A stretch of 14,410 bases of DNA from TMED8 sp964468005 (GTDB taxonomy: Bacteria > Pseudomonadota > Alphaproteobacteria > Rhodospirillales > Casp-alpha2): NCBI GenBank assembly GCA_964468005.1, contig CAYXUT010000065.1, positions 1-14,410 of the forward strand, read 5' to 3'. The notes under the pieces were generated by a model. It was not told the origin of the DNA. It saw only the letters and a list, made by a program, of their open reading frames with translations, and did not search any database. The translations under genes and the position numbers were made by a program. This document shows, piece after piece, positions 13,447 through 14,410 of this stretch. How positions within the stretch are numbered: position 1 is the first letter of the stretch; every line of letters starts with the position of its first letter.

Positions 13447-14410
13447 GCTTCGTCGTCACCAAAACCCCTTACCGCATTTCCTTTTTTGGCGGTGGTACGG
13501 ATTATCCCGATTGGTACCGCGAGGAGGGTGGGCAAGTTCTTTCTACCTCGATCGATAAATACTGTTACGTGACCTGCCGGTTCGCGCCTAAATTTCAGAC
13601 GCCTCGACATCGGATCGTCTGGGCCAGTATTGAGATCGTCCCTTCAATTGCCGACATCCGCCATCCCGTCGTGCGCGAAGCCTTGACCATGCTTGGCTAT
13701 GACGATAGCCGGGCGGTTGAGATCATCTACCATGGCGAACTTCCGGCCCGTAGTGGCATGGGTTCAAGTTCGGCTTTTGCGGCCGGCCTAATACAAGGGT
13801 TGGCGACGATGATCGAAGGACCCTATGATCAACATGAGCTGCACCGACGCGCCACGGAGCTTGAGCGCGACCGCTTGGGCGAGCATGTCGGCTCACAGGA
13901 CCAAGTCGCGGTAAGTTGCGGCGGCATGAACGTTATCAGGTTCGGGCCCGGTGACAAAATTGACACCAGGCCCTTTGAATTAGCGCCCGATCGGAAAAAA
14001 AACCTCGCCGACCATCTCATGCTGGTCTATCTGGGCCGTACCCGAATTGCGTCCGACATCGCCGGAGAGGTCATTCATAATTTGAATAACAAACGCGCGG
14101 AACTTCGCCAAATTCACGCCCATGTGGACTCTGCCGTGGAGATTTTGCGTGGATCGGGAGATATTATGGATTTCGGCCGACTGCTGAACGAAACTTGGCA
14201 TTTGAAAAGGCAGTTGGGAGCAAGTGTCAGCAACGATAAGGTCGATGATATTTATACGTGCGCACGCCAAAACGGCGCCGTCGGCGGAAAGCTGTTGGGT
14301 GCTGGCGGAACCGGTTTCATGCTGTTGTTTGCCGCGCCTGATGACCGGGCACAACTGGCGAACGCGCTCGCCCCTCATACTCATCTTCCCTTCCAACTTG
14401 AGGAAAAGGG
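13443..14410 (+). CDS. GHMP kinase, D-glycero-D-manno-heptose 7-phosphate kinase-like (partial, 3' end outside)
   Basis: The first 322 codons of a GHMP-superfamily sugar kinase are visible, nearly the full usual length of about 330-345, and no stop is reached before the window ends. Motif 1 is TPYRISFFGGGTDYPDWY (8-25), where the sugar is held. The ATP-binding loop PARSGMGSSSAF is at 101-112, GSQDQVA is the catalytic-Asp region, and motif 3 GGKLLGAGGTGFMLL is near the C-terminus. This combination fits heptose 7-phosphate kinases (HddA type) that feed GDP-heptose, or kinases of other LPS/capsule sugars, better than galactokinase or mevalonate kinase. ATG 13443 sits in an ATGA with the preceding stub, which probably supplies ribosomes by re-initiation because the kinase's own ribosome binding site is poor. 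Partner genes such as an isomerase and a nucleotidyltransferase would be expected just beyond the edge. Confidence 0.88.
   Translation, partial: MSFVVTKTPYRISFFGGGTDYPDWYREEGGQVLSTSIDKYCYVTCRFAPKFQTPRHRIVWASIEIVPSIADIRHPVVREALTMLGYDDSRAVEIIYHGELPARSGMGSSSAFAAGLIQGLATMIEGPYDQHELHRRATELERDRLGEHVGSQDQVAVSCGGMNVIRFGPGDKIDTRPFELAPDRKKNLADHLMLVYLGRTRIASDIAGEVIHNLNNKRAELRQIHAHVDSAVEILRGSGDIMDFGRLLNETWHLKRQLGASVSNDKVDDIYTCARQNGAVGGKLLGAGGTGFMLLFAAPDDRAQLANALAPHTHLPFQLEEK

Noticed and set aside
13980..14396. 138-codon open frame on the minus strand
   Set aside because: It is antisense to the GHMP kinase, whose three motifs make the + strand the coding strand.
1..14410. CRISPR arrays, tRNA or rRNA genes, riboswitches, including a cobalamin riboswitch before the B12 radical SAM gene
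   Set aside because: No regular repeat-spacer pattern, cloverleaf or rRNA sequence was seen, and the 180 bases before the radical SAM gene do not show a recognisable B12-box.

Overview
The window looks like a piece of a Gram-negative chromosome, probably a proteobacterium and perhaps an alphaproteobacterium. That is judged from gene content (sugar-nucleotide genes of the LPS or capsule type) and from the look of the proteins; no rRNA or other phylogenetic marker is present. No tRNA, CRISPR array, complete insertion sequence or phage gene was seen. LEFT BLOCK (about 1-6200, all genes on the + strand, loosely spaced, AT-rich at its far left): an orphan two-helix membrane protein (324-635), a classical SDR with a strong ribosome binding site (758-1504), about 450 bases without a gene, and then a catabolic-looking trio. 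The trio is a 663-residue Old Yellow Enzyme/4Fe-4S/FAD fusion of the dimethylglycine or N-methylproline demethylase and trimethylamine dehydrogenase type (1956-3947), a Ldh_2-family oxidoreductase four bases later (3952-4953), and a second Ldh_2 paralogue after a 219-base gap (5173-6180). The first paralogue has lost both family histidines and the second keeps them. A role in N-methylated or cyclic amino acid metabolism is an inference. RIGHT BLOCK (6495-14410, higher GC, tightly packed): six minus-strand genes read from 13082 down to 6495. They are a cobalamin-binding radical SAM enzyme, a thiamine-diphosphate E1-alpha/E1-beta pair, a nucleotide-sugar epimerase/dehydratase-like protein, a classical SDR and a second epimerase/dehydratase-like protein. 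Several neighbours overlap (37, 8 and 4 bases). Diverging from them on the + strand are a 60-codon ORF that reads as the C-terminal stub of a GDP-mannose 4,6-dehydratase-like protein, and a GHMP kinase of the D-glycero-D-manno-heptose 7-phosphate kinase type that runs off the right edge. The stub overlaps the kinase start by an ATGA. HOW THE RIGHT BLOCK MAY WORK: sugar kinase, sugar-nucleotide SDRs, a free-standing E1 pair without E2 or E3, and a B12 radical SAM enzyme together resemble a cassette for an unusual, possibly carbon-branched or C-methylated, surface sugar. The E1 pair would move a two-carbon or acyl unit, the radical SAM enzyme would change the carbon skeleton, and the SDRs would oxidise, reduce or epimerise. 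Several of these enzymes depart from textbook catalytic residues. The two blocks meet in a convergent 314-base gap (6181-6494) that holds a possible insertion-sequence end, matching the first 21 bases of the window in inverted orientation.
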